DNA of 64,000 bases from Nitrosospira briensis. GTDB lineage: Bacteria; Pseudomonadota; Gammaproteobacteria; Burkholderiales; Nitrosomonadaceae. The notes under the pieces are model-generated. The model did no database searches. It had not been told where the DNA came from and was given only the letters and a program-made list of their open reading frames with translations. Shown piece by piece: positions 29,410-38,470 of this stretch (its first letter is position 1; every line of letters begins with the position of its first letter). The position numbers were made by a program, and so were the translations under genes. The stretch is taken from the NCBI RefSeq assembly GCF_900115125.1, contig NZ_FOVJ01000002.1, positions 434,001 through 498,000 on the forward strand, given 5' to 3'.

Positions 29410-30324
29410 ATGATGGAAATGACCCCGCAGTTTTTCAGGCATGGCCCCAGTCTGCTGGCGCGGCTGGTTTTTTTTGTAATGCTGTCATTAGTGCTGATGG
29501 CGGTGGATGCCCGGTTTAAATACCTCGTCGAAATTCGTCAGGCTTTCTCTACCATAATCTATCCGCTACAAAAACTGGCCAACGTGCCACAAACGATTTA
29601 TGACGGAATAAGCGAGGTTTTTTCCAGCGGGGACCTGGCCGAAGAAAACGCAAATCTCAAGCAGCAGCATCTTGTAGATCGGGGGCAACTACAGCAGTTA
29701 CGGGCGCTGGAGGTTGAAAATGCACAATTGCGCAAGCTTCTGGAAACTGCACAGCGGGTTGAAACCAAAGCAGTGATGGCTGAAATCCTGCGTGTCCCGC
29801 ATGACCCCTTTAACCGCAAGGTTATACTCGACAAAGGCAGCCAAAGCGGAATCCAGCCGGGGCAGGTCGTGGTGGATGATATTGGCGTGATAGGGCAGGT
29901 TACGCGAGGTTATCCCTTTGTGTCTGAAGTCACGCTCATTACCGACAAGGACCATTCCGTACCGGTGCAGGTGGTGCGCAATGGCCTGCGCTCCGTAGTA
30001 TCGGGCATGGGGAAAGACGCGATGCTGGAATTGCGTTATCTAGCGGTCAATACCGATATTCAGGAAGGCGATATGCTGGTAACCTCCGGCATAGATGGTG
30101 TTTATCCCCCCGGTCTTCCCGTGGCGGTTGTGTCAAGAATTGAACGTAATTCCACTTATGTCTTTGCGCGCGTTACTTGCACACCCGTTGCCGGGGTGGG
30201 TCATAACCGGCAACTGCTGATACTATCCATGCTGACGCCCGTCACGGAAATTCCGGCGGATGCGATTGAACTAGAGCCCGAGAGCAGGAAGCGAGAAAAA
30301 GGTGGCGTTCGCCGAACACCCTAA
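29410..30324 (+). CDS. mreC: Rod shape-determining protein MreC
   Basis: MreC is a bitopic protein linking MreB to the transpeptidase PBP2. The 304 residues show a cytoplasmic start, a membrane segment (about 15-35, LARLVFFVMLSLVLMAVDARF), a coiled coil around 65-105 (EENANLKQQHLVDRGQLQQL and LEVENAQLRKLLE), then the beta-rich periplasmic domain with DKGSQSGIQPGQVVVDD and VTSGIDGVYPPGLPVAVV. Sixty-seven bases separate it from mreB. The end overlaps mreD by 23 bases. Two ATG codons in a row at the start leave a one-residue uncertainty. Confidence 0.96.
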   Translation: MMEMTPQFFRHGPSLLARLVFFVMLSLVLMAVDARFKYLVEIRQAFSTIIYPLQKLANVPQTIYDGISEVFSSGDLAEENANLKQQHLVDRGQLQQLRALEVENAQLRKLLETAQRVETKAVMAEILRVPHDPFNRKVILDKGSQSGIQPGQVVVDDIGVIGQVTRGYPFVSEVTLITDKDHSVPVQVVRNGLRSVVSGMGKDAMLELRYLAVNTDIQEGDMLVTSGIDGVYPPGLPVAVVSRIERNSTYVFARVTCTPVAGVGHNRQLLILSMLTPVTEIPADAIELEPESRKREKGGVRRTP

Positions 30325-30823
30325 ACAGGAAATTCTGCTACCGGTCAAACGCTCGTTCATTGCTCTCAGCCTGATACTGGCGCTGTTGCTGAATCTGATA
30401 CCGCTGCAGGGACTGGCACTGGCCTCGTGGCCGGACTTTATCGCACTGACCATACTCTACTGGTGCATCAGCCAGCCGCAGCGGGTCGGCATCAGCGCGG
30501 CTTTCGCGATGGGTCTGTTAATGGATATCGGCGATGGCAGCCCATTCGGCCAGCATGCCCTTGCCTATACTATAATGGCTTTTGCCGCACTGGTGCTTCA
30601 CCGGCGTTTGAGCAATTTCGGCCTGGCTAAACAAGCCCCACAGATAGGGTTGATATTGATTGCCGGGCAACTCATCATACTTTTGACGGGATTGCTGGGC
30701 GGGTCCCATTTCCCGGGATGGGATTTCTTTCTCGCCAGTGTCACGGGCACATTGCTGTGGCCGTTTCTGTCTTCAATGTTGAGAATTCCGCAGAAGCCCA
30801 GGTCCGATAGCGATGCATTATGA
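30302..30823 (+). CDS. mreD: Rod shape-determining protein MreD
   Basis: MreD is a small inner-membrane member of the elongasome. The 173-residue protein has about five hydrophobic segments, with the family pattern WPDFIALTILYWCISQPQRVG and MGLLMDIGDGSPFGQHAL. A GTG is used as start, inside the end of mreC; the overlap points to translational coupling. The stop codon overlaps the mrdA start as ATGA. Identification rests on the context and on the conserved D-I-x-x-G-S-x-F-G motif. Confidence 0.93.
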   Translation: MAFAEHPKQEILLPVKRSFIALSLILALLLNLIPLQGLALASWPDFIALTILYWCISQPQRVGISAAFAMGLLMDIGDGSPFGQHALAYTIMAFAALVLHRRLSNFGLAKQAPQIGLILIAGQLIILLTGLLGGSHFPGWDFFLASVTGTLLWPFLSSMLRIPQKPRSDSDAL

Positions 30824-32730
30824 ATCGTAGGGTAGAGCTTCGTAATCATCTGCGCGAGCAGCATAATTTCAGGTTTCGGCTCGCCATCAGCGCCGGCTTC
30901 GTGCTGTTGCTGTTCCTGCTGTTGTTCGCGCGTTTCTTTTACCTGCAGGTATCGCAACGAGAGCACTATCACACCCTGGCGGAAGCCAACCGGATATCCA
31001 TTTCGCCCATCGTGCCCAACCGGGGCCTGATCTTTGATCGCAACGGCGAAGTGCTGGCGCATAACTACTCGGCTTACACCCTCGAAATTGTGCCAAGCAA
31101 GGCTGGCGACCTTGAAGCTCTCATCCATGAATTGTCCACTGTTGTCGAAATCGCGCCGAGAGACCGCAAGCGTTTCAAGAAGCTGCTGGAGGAAAGCAAG
31201 AGATTTGAAAGCCTGCCTATCCGAACCCGTTTATCAGATGTGGAAGTGGCACGTTTCGCAGCTAACCGCTATCGCTTCCCTGGAGTGGAAATCAAGGCGC
31301 GGTTGTTCCGGCAGTATCCAAAAGGGGCCAGCGCAGCTCACGTAGTGGGTTATATTGGTCGGATCAACGACAAGAATCTGGAGCAACTGGAGGCCAGTGA
31401 CGACCTTGCGAATTATCGCGGCTCTCAATACATGGGTAAAATCGGTGTTGAGCAAAGCTACGAAAAGGAGTTGCACGGCATCACGGGGTTCGAGGAAATG
31501 GAAACCGACGCAGCCGGGCGCGTAATCAGGACGATATCCCGAACTCCGCCCATACCGGGCAATAACCTGACGCTTTCGCTCGACGCCAAACTGCAGGAGG
31601 TAGCCGAAAAGGCATTTGGGGATCGACGGGGCGCGCTCGTGGCGATCGAACCTGCCACTGGTGACGTGCTGGCGTTTGTCAGCAAACCGGGATTCGATCC
31701 CAATCTGTTTGTCGACGGCATAGACTCCGAAAATTGGGACTTGCTGAATACTTCCATCGACAGGCCTCTAAACAACCGCGCTCTGCGCGGATTGTATCCG
31801 CCGGGTTCCACGTTTAAACCGTTCATGGCCCTTGCGGGACTAGAATTAAAAAAACGCGGGCCTCAACACGCCATCAATGATTCCGGATACTTCAGTCTGC
31901 CCGGAAGTACGCACCGCTTCCGCGACTGGAAAGCCGGCGGTCATGGTGTCGTCGATTTGCACAAATCCCTGGTCGTGTCGTGCGATACATATTATTACGG
32001 GCTTGCCAACGACCTCGGCATTGACAACATCTTCAAATTCATGAGCCAGTTCGGGCTGGGGAAAAAAACCGGAATCGATATCGAAGGCGAAGCCTCCGGC
32101 CTCCTACCCTCCCAGGAATGGAAAATGAAGCGGCACAAGCAGAAATGGTATGCAGGCGATACCATCTCCGTCGGCATAGGCCAAGGTTACAACCTTACCA
32201 CGCCCTTGCAACTGGCTTTTGCCACGGCAGTACTGGCGGGGAATGGTACCGCGTTCCGCCCGCATCTGGTAAAGCAGGTGCTGAATAACAATAACGAGGT
32301 GGTGCGCGAAATCGGTACCCATCCGTTATATACGCTCGATCTTGATCCGGATAATTTACGTGTGGTGCGGAACGCGCTTGTGGACGTAACGCAGCCTGGG
32401 GGAACAGCGGCGCTCGCAGGTACGGGCGCCGCCTATTCTTTTGCCGGAAAAACAGGCACGTCGCAAGTGATCGGCATGAAGCAAGGGGAAAAATACGACG
32501 AAAGCAAGATCCGGGAACGCCATCGCGATCACGCGCTGTTCATCAGCTACGCCCCGGCTGAATATCCTAAAATTGCGCTATCGATACTGGTGGAAAACGG
32601 TGGGCATGGCGGCTCTGCCGCGGCCCCAATCGCCAGACTGGTGATGGACTATTACCTGCTCGGCAAACTGCCCGAAGAAGCGGCGGCATTGCCGGTCGAT
32701 CAGGAGGATGAGGAAGGCGAGCATGATTGA
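30820..32730 (+). CDS. mrdA: Penicillin-binding protein 2 (elongasome transpeptidase)
   Basis: PBP2 cross-links peptidoglycan during side-wall growth with RodA as its glycosyltransferase partner. The 636 residues include one N-terminal membrane segment (about 22-44), a pedestal domain with NRGLIFDRNGEVLAHN, and the transpeptidase domain with the nucleophile Ser330 in PPGSTFKPF, an SCD-type second motif near VVSCDTYYY and the KTGT motif starting near residue 544. It starts at an ATGA overlap with mreD and overlaps rodA by eight bases at its end. The C-terminal tail is acidic (DQEDEEGEHD), which is common. Confidence 0.97.
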   Translation: MNRRVELRNHLREQHNFRFRLAISAGFVLLLFLLLFARFFYLQVSQREHYHTLAEANRISISPIVPNRGLIFDRNGEVLAHNYSAYTLEIVPSKAGDLEALIHELSTVVEIAPRDRKRFKKLLEESKRFESLPIRTRLSDVEVARFAANRYRFPGVEIKARLFRQYPKGASAAHVVGYIGRINDKNLEQLEASDDLANYRGSQYMGKIGVEQSYEKELHGITGFEEMETDAAGRVIRTISRTPPIPGNNLTLSLDAKLQEVAEKAFGDRRGALVAIEPATGDVLAFVSKPGFDPNLFVDGIDSENWDLLNTSIDRPLNNRALRGLYPPGSTFKPFMALAGLELKKRGPQHAINDSGYFSLPGSTHRFRDWKAGGHGVVDLHKSLVVSCDTYYYGLANDLGIDNIFKFMSQFGLGKKTGIDIEGEASGLLPSQEWKMKRHKQKWYAGDTISVGIGQGYNLTTPLQLAFATAVLAGNGTAFRPHLVKQVLNNNNEVVREIGTHPLYTLDLDPDNLRVVRNALVDVTQPGGTAALAGTGAAYSFAGKTGTSQVIGMKQGEKYDESKIRERHRDHALFISYAPAEYPKIALSILVENGGHGGSAAAPIARLVMDYYLLGKLPEEAAALPVDQEDEEGEHD

Positions 32731-33823
32731 GCCTTTGCGCTTGTGGCACTACCTGACCCGCTATGTGGATGGATTTTTGCTGGGCGGAATATTGCTGCTG
32801 ATGTTGACTGGCCTGTTCACACTGTATAGCGCCACTGACGCGAATCTCGGCCGTGTCACCAACCAGGGGATCAACATGCTTGTGGCGCTCGCCATCATGT
32901 GGCTGATTGCCAACATCCCGCTGCAGCATATCATGCGTATTGCCCTGCCGATATATATGACGGGTCTTGTACTGTTGCTGGGCGTGGCGCTGTTCGGCGA
33001 AATCAACAATGGGGCGCGTCGCTGGCTCAATATCGGCGTTACCCGCATTCAGCCTTCCGAATTGATGAAGATAGCGGTTCCGCTGATGATGGCATGGTAT
33101 TTCGATAAGCACGAAGCTGCCTTGCGGCTGCGAGACTACGCGGTAGCAACGCTTCTGCTGGCGTTGCCGGTAGCATTGATCTTGCGCCAGCCAGATCTGG
33201 GCACCGCACTGCTCATCGCATCCAGTGGTTTCTATGTACTGTTTCTAACGGGGCTATCATGGCGCATCATGGCTACATTGGGTGTTGCTGCAGCGGGAAG
33301 CCTGCCGGTGCTATGGTCGATGATGCACGATTATCAGCGCCGGCGTGTCATGACGCTGATCGACCCTACCCAGGACGCGCTGGGCGCCGGGTATCACACC
33401 ATACAATCCACCATCGCTATCGGATCCGGCGGTGTTCTCGGCAAGGGCTGGGAGCGCGGTACCCAGACTCATCTCGACTTCCTTCCCGAGAGAAGCACGG
33501 ATTTCATCTTTGCAGTATTTTCAGAGGAATTCGGGCTGATCGGCAATTCGCTGCTATTACTTCTATATCTGATCGTAATAGGTCGCGGCATGGTTATCGC
33601 GGCCAATGCTTCAACCCAGTTTACGCGGTTGATCGCCGGTTCGATCACGTTGACATTCTTCACGTATATCTTCGTCAACGTTGGCATGGTCATCGGCATC
33701 CTGCCCGTGGTGGGGGTACCACTGCCGCTGATCAGCTACGGCGGTACGTCGATGGTGACAATGCTGCTGGGATTTGGTATTTTGATGAGCATTCAGACGC
33801 ACCCCAAGCTGGTGAAGACGTGA
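32723..33823 (+). CDS. rodA: Rod shape-determining protein RodA (SEDS peptidoglycan glycosyltransferase)
   Basis: RodA polymerises lipid II into glycan strands together with PBP2. The 366-residue protein has about ten membrane segments and the SEDS signatures GARRWLNIGVTRIQPSELMK, RQPDLGTALLI, LPERSTDFIFAVFSEEFGL and PLISYGGTSMVTMLLGFGIL. The GGAAGG sequence six bases before MIEPLRLWHYL selects this ATG over the one five codons upstream. The stop overlaps the rlpA GTG start. Order and overlaps leave no doubt about the operon. Confidence 0.97.
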   Translation: MIEPLRLWHYLTRYVDGFLLGGILLLMLTGLFTLYSATDANLGRVTNQGINMLVALAIMWLIANIPLQHIMRIALPIYMTGLVLLLGVALFGEINNGARRWLNIGVTRIQPSELMKIAVPLMMAWYFDKHEAALRLRDYAVATLLLALPVALILRQPDLGTALLIASSGFYVLFLTGLSWRIMATLGVAAAGSLPVLWSMMHDYQRRRVMTLIDPTQDALGAGYHTIQSTIAIGSGGVLGKGWERGTQTHLDFLPERSTDFIFAVFSEEFGLIGNSLLLLLYLIVIGRGMVIAANASTQFTRLIAGSITLTFFTYIFVNVGMVIGILPVVGVPLPLISYGGTSMVTMLLGFGILMSIQTHPKLVKT

Positions 33824-34938
33824 GGAACGCTGACTCAGGATTGGAACACACATCGAATCCTTTATCCGCCTTCGGGCGGCGGACCGCCTGGATCGTCGCT
33901 GTGGGAGCTCTCGTTGCCCTTGCCGGCTGCGGCACCTTCCTGAAACAGGACAAGAGAGGGAAGACGCCTTCCATCACATCCATATTCTCGGGGGCCAAAA
34001 AAGGCGGCGGCTATTATCTGGACGACGGGCCCGGCGATAAGCCGCCCGCTGATCTCGCTTCCATTCCCGATGCCGTTCCCCGCGATGAACCCTTGCGCCC
34101 GGCCAACATGCGGCCTTATGCCGCGCTAGGGAAATGGTATACGCCAATGACCGGCCTTGAATCCTATAGAGAGCGCGGAATCGCCTCATGGTACGGGCGC
34201 CGCTACCATGGACAAAAAACAGCATCCGGCGAAGTCTACGATATGTACGGCATGACGGCCGCGCATACCACATTGCCAATCCCCAGCTACGCCCGCGTTA
34301 CCAATATCAGGAGCGGGAAATCCGTCGTGGTTCGCGTCAACGATCGCGGGCCATTCCTGTCAAACCGGTTGATCGATCTTTCCTATACTGCCGCTTACAA
34401 GCTCGATGTGCTCGGCGGCGGCAGCGCCTGGGTGGAAGTGGAAACCATTCTGCCCGGCGCCGGGCCCACCCTACAGGTTGCGACAGCGCCTGGCCGTGCT
34501 TCAAATTCGGCAGGCAGCCCCGTTCCTACGCTTATCGCTATTCCCGCCTCTACGCGTGAAGCGGGGAGCCAGTCGCTGTCTCTCGCTGCGAATTCACAAA
34601 AAGGAGAGATCACGCCGGATTTGTTCGAGGTTGATTCTGCACAAGCTCCATCGGCCGCCTTGCCGGTTCCGGCTTCCGCTGGCGCGGACGTACGCGCTGA
34701 TGCCGATGCAGGCGGAATTTACCTGCAACTGGGCGCATTCAGAGCTTATGACAACGCTGATAATTTTATCGCGCGCATGCGTGCTGCGCTACCTTCCATT
34801 CGTACCCTCGGCATCGTTACCAAGGATGGTTTGTTCAAGGTTCATGCGGGACCCTATTCCGACCATGCGGTAGCCAGACAGGCGGCTGACAAGATCGCAC
34901 AAGCGCTTTCCATCAAGCCACTGTTCCTGGTGCGGTAG
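33820..34938 (+). CDS. rlpA: Septal ring lytic transglycosylase RlpA, lipoprotein with SPOR domain
   Basis: RlpA is an outer-membrane lipoprotein that cleaves peptidoglycan lacking stem peptides. The 372-residue protein starts at a GTG overlapping the rodA stop (GTGA). Its signal ends in a lipobox with Cys37 (LVALAGC). The double-psi beta-barrel domain runs from about 122 to 212 (ASWYGRRYHGQKTASGE, then TAAHTTLPIPSYARV and VRVNDRGPF), a low-complexity linker follows, and a SPOR domain (about 300-372, YLQLGAFRAYDNADNF ... FKVHAGPYSD) binds denuded glycan. The leader before the hydrophobic core is long (about 23 residues), so a later start is possible, but the overlap favours the GTG. Confidence 0.93.
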   Translation: MRNADSGLEHTSNPLSAFGRRTAWIVAVGALVALAGCGTFLKQDKRGKTPSITSIFSGAKKGGGYYLDDGPGDKPPADLASIPDAVPRDEPLRPANMRPYAALGKWYTPMTGLESYRERGIASWYGRRYHGQKTASGEVYDMYGMTAAHTTLPIPSYARVTNIRSGKSVVVRVNDRGPFLSNRLIDLSYTAAYKLDVLGGGSAWVEVETILPGAGPTLQVATAPGRASNSAGSPVPTLIAIPASTREAGSQSLSLAANSQKGEITPDLFEVDSAQAPSAALPVPASAGADVRADADAGGIYLQLGAFRAYDNADNFIARMRAALPSIRTLGIVTKDGLFKVHAGPYSDHAVARQAADKIAQALSIKPLFLVR

Positions 34939-35153
34939 ATTCCCAATCTACCCGTATAACGCGGCTTGGTAAGGCTCGATTATTTGAAACCGATTCTCTC
35001 TTCTGCAAAATCATTATTTTTAAGCTACCTCGCATTTCAATTCTGTCATCATGAGGCTATCTTAGCGTTCGCCGATTGGTTACTCATCCTTTCGGTGATG
35101 GTCTGCTGGCATACTCGTGTGAAGTGGCCTCAAATTTCCTATCCTGGCGCTAC

Positions 35154-35270
35154 TTTCCTACCAATTCCCTTGCGGGAAGTATGCATGTTGGCATACTGCA
35201 GCAAGCCCAGTTTCTGACTTGCGGCCTTTTGTCCTTCTGTAGATACATGCGAATAGCCGAAGTATTTATA
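35154..35270 (-). pseudogene. Remnant of a serine recombinase (resolvase) N-terminus
   Basis: A minus-strand frame reads YKYFGYSHVSTEGQKAASQ and then LGLLQYANMHTSRK. This resembles the start of resolvase-type serine recombinases, K-Y-x-G-Y-x-R-V-S-T-x-x-Q followed by K-L-x-L-L-x-Y-A-N. The conserved catalytic Ser would be the one in HVST, but the preceding Arg is His, the start ATG is missing, and about ten residues seem deleted between YANMH and the later S-R-K. The frame stops soon after. I infer a decayed fragment of a mobile element; the match is by eye and short. Confidence 0.45.
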
Positions 35271-35283
35271 CTGCCCAGCCTGG

Positions 35284-35340
35284 CCTGGTGGGAAACCTCG
35301 TGGAGGGATAAATCGCCCGTCCACGAGGTTTCCCACCAGG
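35284..35340. repeat. Long perfect inverted repeat (21 bp arms, 15-base spacer)
   Basis: The left arm at 35284-35304 (begins CCTGGTGGGAAACC) and right arm at 35320-35340 (ends GGTTTCCCACCAGG) are perfectly complementary over 21 bp; the spacer is 35305-35319. There is no T-run. It abuts the upstream side of the recombinase remnant, so it may be the end or recombination site of the lost element. Confidence 0.8.
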
Positions 35341-35462
35341 GAGCCACAGGCCGCCCGAACTTCACCCACCTCAAAACGACTAACACCGCCGGGCCTGAGT
35401 TAATTAGGTGAGAAATTTCTCTGCTCTGAAACTCTCTGCCCTAGCTCAAAACAGTTCTTTAA

Positions 35463-36305
35463 TTACTTCTTTAACCTCCGTGTCTTCCATCCGAGAAGAC
35501 CTAGGCCTGCCATTATCATCGCCCAACTCTCAGGCTCCGGGACTAGGACCATGCTTCCCGGCCCTTCTGTGTAGTACCTGTATTGACCAAGACCTGGATC
35601 TACAAATGCCGTATCTGCTCCATTGAAATCAAAACTGACAGGAGGGTCTTGCGGCACATCATTAATCGAAACCACATTACTAACGGTAAGAGGTAGAGCT
35701 GGATTGCTGCTGATACTGAGCAGGCCGTCTACAGAGGAGGGGAGGCCATTAATAATGGTTGGCGGGTTCGTGGCGTGGTCTAGCATGAAGCCACCACCTG
35801 AGCCGTCATCATATAAAGTGAAATTCAAGTTCCACTCCGAGATATTACCGGTCGCATCAGTTGTTACCTCACCGTCCAGGGAACTATAACGATCATAGGA
35901 AGAGACGGTACCGGCCGAACCTGATAAGTATGCATTTATGTCGCTAGTTATCGGATATAAAGAAACCTGGGTAGAGTAAGCCTCTACATTGCCTTGATTA
36001 GGCCTCCCCATAAAGTCAAAACCGCCACTTTCAGCTGAAAGCTGGATAGTGGAGTTAGGCGCAAGGGGAGAAGCAAAGGTTAGAGAAGCAGTTAATGGAT
36101 CACCTATATTAACGGTGCCGCCGGGAAGAAACCCTTCGGTAGTTTTAACTTCATATTGCGATAAATTCTGCACCCACCCCACAGCGAAGGGAGCGCTCTT
36201 AAATTCATAGACCACGCTTGCCTGTACAGGTAACGTGCCCGCCCATAAGCCAATTGTCATAAGGAAATTGCGGGAAGGATGATTCAAAATATCATGTAAG
36301 TTCAT
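35463..36305 (-). CDS. PEP-CTERM sorting-signal protein of unknown function
   Basis: The 280-residue precursor has a Sec signal (about 13-30, NFLMTIGLWAGTLPVQAS) and ends in a PEP-CTERM tail: VPEPESWAMIMAGLGLLGWKTRRLKK split as the VPEP motif, a hydrophobic stretch and a basic end. The exosortase system would cut the tail and release or anchor the protein at the cell surface, often in exopolysaccharide-forming bacteria. The middle is Ser/Asn/Gly-rich beta-type sequence with no recognised domain. GGGGG six bases upstream supports the start. It stands alone among accessory DNA; no exosortase gene is in the window. Confidence 0.9.
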   Translation of the reverse strand: MNLHDILNHPSRNFLMTIGLWAGTLPVQASVVYEFKSAPFAVGWVQNLSQYEVKTTEGFLPGGTVNIGDPLTASLTFASPLAPNSTIQLSAESGGFDFMGRPNQGNVEAYSTQVSLYPITSDINAYLSGSAGTVSSYDRYSSLDGEVTTDATGNISEWNLNFTLYDDGSGGGFMLDHATNPPTIINGLPSSVDGLLSISSNPALPLTVSNVVSINDVPQDPPVSFDFNGADTAFVDPGLGQYRYYTEGPGSMVLVPEPESWAMIMAGLGLLGWKTRRLKK

Positions 36306-37092
36306 TATTGCCCCCTATGAAAAGGAATACTCTTCGTTCAAGTGTTGCTCCGGTACGGCTCAACAATTTCTTTCTAAGGGTTCTCGAAAAAAAATGATTT
36401 TCGGGATTTAATTACATTTGCCTATCCTTGTTAGAGATTTAAAGGATCCCCCCTCAGAGGAAGTTCCTCACTGACTTCATAAGCAGGAACTATTCCATAA
36501 ATGGAAATTAGCTAAGTGACTGACCTAAATAGAAACTGTATCAGCGGAAAAACAGAGCCGGGTTATTTTCTACCCAGAGAGAGGCGAATTAAAGGAAGGT
36601 TTTGCTTGGGAAATGGTGGCAGTTCACAGGTGTACAAGGTTGACCCGCTCCGGGTCATTTTAATCCCATCATTTGTACAAACACTGCAACGACAATGCAA
36701 GCCGTCGTTTTGAACGCTTGGCCCACCCTGTTTCCCGCTTCTGTTCACCAAATAGGCATCCGCGATTACTCTGCTTAATTACTCCAGGCTTGGATCGAGA
36801 GTTGCGAAACGACGGGGTTTGAGAAAGTCTGGCGGATGGTATTAATACCATCACTGCCGGAAGGCTATTAATGAATGCTAAATGAGGTTTTCAACTGTAA
36901 AAAAATAACAATACGTCTTATTTAGGACGTGCGTCTCGCGCAGCTCGCTCGATTGGGTAAAACTTAAGTCCAGTCTGGGCAAGAAAAACAGGCTCGTTCT
37001 GGCATCTGGATAGCAAATTCTCCGCTCCCTTGATAAAATCGGCTGTCCTTCCAGCTAAATTCAGCCCATTACTACACTCAGGATGATCACCC
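36306..37092. other. Long gene-free region between the PEP-CTERM gene and the aminotransferase gene
   Basis: Nearly 800 bases hold no convincing gene; the frames of 60-65 codons present here have no family resemblance. Visible structures are TGACCCG/CGGGTCA (36641-36657), inverted TGTACAA/TTGTACA at 36631 and 36673, a palindrome TTCCATAAATGGAA near 36492 and the 18 bp palindrome at 36835-36852. The DNA is more AT-rich than its surroundings, which fits an insertion or decayed gene. Confidence 0.55.
36835..36852. promoter_or_regulatory. Perfect 18 bp palindrome, possible operator
   Basis: GATGGTATTAATACCATC is a perfect palindrome with an AT-rich centre, the usual form of a site bound by a dimeric regulator. 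It lies about 240 bases upstream of the aminotransferase start. No regulator gene is adjacent and no second copy was seen in the window, so the role is a guess. Confidence 0.4.
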
Positions 37093-38337
37093 ATGACCAC
37101 TAATAACTTTTATCCCGCCAAAAAGATCAGCACGTTTTATCCGCCGCAACGCACTTTGATGGGACCCGGCCCTTCCGACACGCATCCCCGGGTGTTGTCC
37201 GCCATGGCACGCCCGACACTCGGACATCTTGATCCGGTGTTTACCGATATGATGGAGGAACTGAAAAGCCTGCTGCGCTACGCCTTTCAAACGTCCAATC
37301 TGCTGACTTTTCCTGTTTCGGGCCCCGGCTCGGTCGGGATGGAGATGTGCTTTGTCAATATGGTCAACCCCGGAGACAAGGTGATTGTCTGTCGCAACGG
37401 CGTATTTGGTGGGCGCATGATTGAGAACGTGCAACGCTGCGGCGGCACGGCAGTGGTCGTGGAAGACAAGTGGGGAGCACCTGTTAATCCGCAAAAACTG
37501 GAAGACACATTGAAACAGAACCCCGACGCGAAGATCGTCGCTTTCGTTCATGCTGAAACCTCCACCGGCGCGTTATCGGATGCCAAGACACTCTGCGAGA
37601 TTGCTCATCGCCACAATTGCCTCACCATTGTAGATACGGTCACTTCACTGGGCGGTTCTCCTCTCAAGGTTGATGAATGGAAGATCGACGCGATTTATTC
37701 CGGGAGCCAGAAATGCCTGTCGTGTCCACCCGGCCTGTCGCCCATCAGTTTTTCCGAGCGCGTCGTGGATCTGGTCAAGAATCGCAAAACAAAGGTACAG
37801 AGCTGGTTTATGGATTTGAACCTGCTGCTTGGGTATTGGGGAACCACCCGTACTTACCACCACACCGCTCCCACCAACGCGCTTTATGCATTGCATGAAT
37901 CATTGGTAATGTTATACGAGGAGGGGCTGGAGCATTCCTGGGCACGTCATCAGCGCAACCACCAAGCGTTGAAAGCGGGGCTGGAAACGCTGGGCATGGA
38001 GTATCTCGTGGAAGAAAAATCGCGCCTGCCGCAACTCAATTCCGTTTATGTGCCGGAAGGCATCGATGAAAAGGAAGTGCGCCGCAGACTGCTTGCAGAC
38101 TATGATCTCGAAATCGGCGCGGGCTTGGGCGACTTCGCGGGCAAAATCTGGCGTTTTGGCTTGATGGGTTATTCAAGCAGAATAGAAAATGTGATGCTAT
38201 GTCTCGGCGCGCTGGAAACGGTCTTTTCCGATATGGGCGCAAAAGTCGAATACGGTGCGGCGGAATCGGCGGCGCATTACGTCTACGCCACCAATCCGCT
38301 GCCGGTGGAAAGTAAAAATTCTGCCAAGGCAGCCTGA
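37093..38337 (+). CDS. Class V aminotransferase: alanine/serine--glyoxylate aminotransferase
   Basis: The 414-residue PLP enzyme matches alanine- and serine-glyoxylate transaminases. It has TLMGPGPSDTHPRVLSAM at about residues 21-38, GSGS-like substrate loop FPVSGPGSVGMEM, the cofactor Asp in TIVDTVTSLGG and the Schiff-base Lys207 in YSGSQKCLSCPPG. It converts glyoxylate to glycine, which together with GlcF would form a glycolate salvage route; serine as donor is likely but cannot be separated from alanine by eye. The last 25 residues are a poorly conserved tail. GGATGA upstream gives a usable ribosome site. A hairpin follows the stop. Confidence 0.92.
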   Translation: MTTNNFYPAKKISTFYPPQRTLMGPGPSDTHPRVLSAMARPTLGHLDPVFTDMMEELKSLLRYAFQTSNLLTFPVSGPGSVGMEMCFVNMVNPGDKVIVCRNGVFGGRMIENVQRCGGTAVVVEDKWGAPVNPQKLEDTLKQNPDAKIVAFVHAETSTGALSDAKTLCEIAHRHNCLTIVDTVTSLGGSPLKVDEWKIDAIYSGSQKCLSCPPGLSPISFSERVVDLVKNRKTKVQSWFMDLNLLLGYWGTTRTYHHTAPTNALYALHESLVMLYEEGLEHSWARHQRNHQALKAGLETLGMEYLVEEKSRLPQLNSVYVPEGIDEKEVRRRLLADYDLEIGAGLGDFAGKIWRFGLMGYSSRIENVMLCLGALETVFSDMGAKVEYGAAESAAHYVYATNPLPVESKNSAKAA

Positions 38338-38359
38338 TTCCATTAAGAGTCCTCGAACA

Positions 38360-38385
38360 AACCTCCGCTCTTTACAGCGGGGGTT
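38360..38385 (+). terminator. Probable terminator hairpin after the aminotransferase gene
   Basis: AACCTCCGCT and AGCGGGGGTT form a 10 bp stem with one G-T wobble and a six-base loop, about 23 bases after the stop. The following T-run is only three long, so termination may be weak. Confidence 0.5.
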
Positions 38386-38470
38386 TGCCGGTGACGATGA
38401 GGATTTGTGAGGGGATGGGGTAGTCGAAGGCGGAGGACACGCGGCGAGTGTTTATATGGTGTGGTTTTAA

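Larger units (their letters stand above)
34939..35462. other. Gene-poor region downstream of rlpA
   Basis: No intact gene is visible between rlpA and the PEP-CTERM gene. It holds a decayed serine-recombinase-like fragment (35154-35270) and the long perfect hairpin at 35284-35340. Short frames on both strands cross these elements without sensible products. I see no clear rho-independent terminator after rlpA. Confidence 0.55.

Noticed and set aside
36516-36751. Overlapping short frames on both strands in the long gene-free region
   Set aside because: They have no ribosome site and no family resemblance, and both strands are equally open, as expected by chance.
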